Positions 4,368 to 5,080 of a DNA stretch of 5,080 nucleotides are shown in pieces (the first letter of the stretch is position 1; every line of letters begins with the position of its first letter). The notes under the pieces were generated by a model. The model was given only the letters and a program-made list of their open reading frames with translations. It did not search any database and had not been told where the DNA came from. The stretch spans positions 1 through 5,080 of the forward strand of contig JALOOY010000187.1 in NCBI GenBank assembly GCA_025454185.1, read 5' to 3'. The stretch is from Thermodesulfobacteriota bacterium. Its GTDB lineage: Bacteria; Desulfobacterota; RBG-13-43-22. The position numbers and the translations under genes are program-made.

Positions 4368-4835
4368 ATGATTTCCCTGAACATCAACGGCCAAGGGTAC
4401 GAAGTGGACGTGCCTCCGGATACACCCCTGCTCTGGGTCATCCGGGAGCACCTGCAGTTGACCGGGACGAAATTCGGCTGCGGCGTCGGAGAGTGCGGGT
4501 CCTGCACCGTGCACGTGGACGGCCAGGCCGAAAAATCCTGTTTATTACCGGTCCGGGAGGCCCAGGGCAAAACCATTGTCACCATTGAAGGGCTCCCCGC
4601 CGACCATCCCGTAAAACGGGCCTGGCTCCAGGACCAGGTCATCCAGTGCGGCTACTGCCAGCCCGGCCAGATGATGCAGGCCGCCGCCCTGCTCCGGGAA
4701 GACCCGCAGCCCGGGGAAGAGAAAATAAAGCAGGCCATGGACGAGGTCCTCTGCCGCTGCGGCACTTATCCGCGGATCAGGACGGCCCTCCAGACTTCCA
4801 TCCGCTTCCTGAGAGAGGAGGGCCGGAAATCATGA
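4368..4835 (+). CDS. [2Fe-2S] small subunit of a molybdenum hydroxylase (IorA-like, xanthine oxidase family)
   Basis: This 155-residue protein has the two-domain layout of the electron-transfer subunit of xanthine oxidase-type hydroxylases. The plant-ferredoxin-like N-terminal domain binds one [2Fe-2S] cluster with C38, C43, C46 and C58 (GCGVGECGSC). The all-helical second domain binds the other with C94, C97, C129 and C131 (QCGYCQPGQ and CRCGTY). All eight ligands are present. It passes electrons from the molybdopterin site of its partner to an acceptor. Length and the next gene match the IorA subunit of isoquinoline 1-oxidoreductase and membrane aldehyde dehydrogenase relatives, which lack an FAD subunit. 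The ATG at 4368 has AAGGAGG at 4357-4363. The stop overlaps the next start as ATGA. It lacks a signal peptide, so it is probably exported bound to its Tat-tagged partner. The true substrate is unknown. Confidence 0.93.
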   Translation: MISLNINGQGYEVDVPPDTPLLWVIREHLQLTGTKFGCGVGECGSCTVHVDGQAEKSCLLPVREAQGKTIVTIEGLPADHPVKRAWLQDQVIQCGYCQPGQMMQAAALLREDPQPGEEKIKQAMDEVLCRCGTYPRIRTALQTSIRFLREEGRKS

Positions 4836-5080
4836 AAAGGCCGCTCACGCGACGCACTTTCGTGAAGGGCATCCTGGCCGGTTCCGGCTTGACGCTCTTC
4901 CTGGCCTCCACGCCCGAGGGCCTCCGGATCCTCAGTGCCAAGGAAATTAAAAAAGCCGACCCCCCTGACGTGATCCTGAACGCCTGGATCGGCATCACCC
5001 CCGACGATTTGATAACCATCACCGTCGGCCAGTCGGAGATGGGCCAGGGCGTTTACACCTCCATCCCCATGATCATCGCC
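4832..5080 (+). CDS. Molybdopterin large subunit (IorB-like), N-terminal part, cut by window edge
   Basis: Eighty-three codons are visible. Residues 1-28 form a Tat signal: TRRTFVKG (twin arginines R7-R8, motif RRxFVK) followed by the hydrophobic ILAGSGLTLFLA. The mature start reads LNAWIGITPDDLITITVGQS and EMGQGVYTSIPMIIA; the SEMGQGVYT block with alanine/isoleucine-rich follow-up is typical of the beta subunit of isoquinoline 1-oxidoreductase and related aldehyde dehydrogenases, which carry the molybdopterin cofactor. The full protein would be about 700-750 residues, so nearly 90 percent lies beyond the window. The ATG overlaps the small-subunit stop (ATGA, 4832-4835), with AGGAGGG at 4816-4822. 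The enzyme should act in the periplasm, with folding and cofactor insertion before export. Family call is strong; substrate is not determinable here. Confidence 0.9.
   Translation, partial: MKRPLTRRTFVKGILAGSGLTLFLASTPEGLRILSAKEIKKADPPDVILNAWIGITPDDLITITVGQSEMGQGVYTSIPMIIA

Noticed and set aside
4155..4642. Minus-strand open frames opposite the diiron protein and [2Fe-2S] subunit
   Set aside because: They are antisense to strongly supported genes and have typical GC-rich shadow composition.

Overview
The window looks like an accessory stretch of a chromosome from an anaerobic, moderately GC-rich bacterium, next to the start of a metabolic operon. The gene families seen here (a GSU2403-type nucleotidyltransferase-fold protein, a rubredoxin-less rubrerythrin-like protein, an exported molybdenum hydroxylase) fit Desulfobacterota (former Deltaproteobacteria) best. 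That placement is inferred from gene content alone.

Layout. On the minus strand, 1-448 holds a type II toxin-antitoxin module: a Phd/YefM-like antitoxin whose stop overlaps the start of a PIN-domain (VapC-type) toxin that runs off the left edge. Its promoter region carries a TTGACA box, three tandem 5-bp repeats and a short inverted repeat. From 473 to about 722, minus strand, lie frameshifted remains of a REP-associated/IS200-like transposase. A good sigma-70-type promoter with an inverted repeat over its -10 box then drives an AAA ATPase with a DUF4143 C-terminus (808-2025, plus strand). Convergent to it, on the minus strand, are a 111-residue small protein resembling an AbrB-like antitoxin (3173-3508) and a GSU2403-like nucleotidyltransferase-fold protein (2057-3109). 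A perfect 11-bp inverted repeat lies between them, and an 8-bp inverted repeat lies upstream of the first. Positions 3619-3684 hold what looks like the last 21 codons of a HicB-type antitoxin, followed by an imperfect 13-bp hairpin.

From 3806 to the right edge the plus strand looks like ordinary metabolic sequence: a ferritin-like diiron protein, a [2Fe-2S] small subunit (IorA-like) and the Tat-signal-bearing start of the molybdopterin large subunit (IorB-like). The last two overlap by ATGA and should form one enzyme, with the unsignalled small subunit probably exported together with its Tat-tagged partner.

The left 3.7 kb is therefore a cluster of toxin-antitoxin-like and mobile-element-derived parts, some intact and some broken. 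The most testable novelty is the pair 3173-3508 / 2057-3109, a possible nucleotidyltransferase toxin-antitoxin-like module with inverted repeats on both sides of the small gene. No tRNA, rRNA or CRISPR array was seen.
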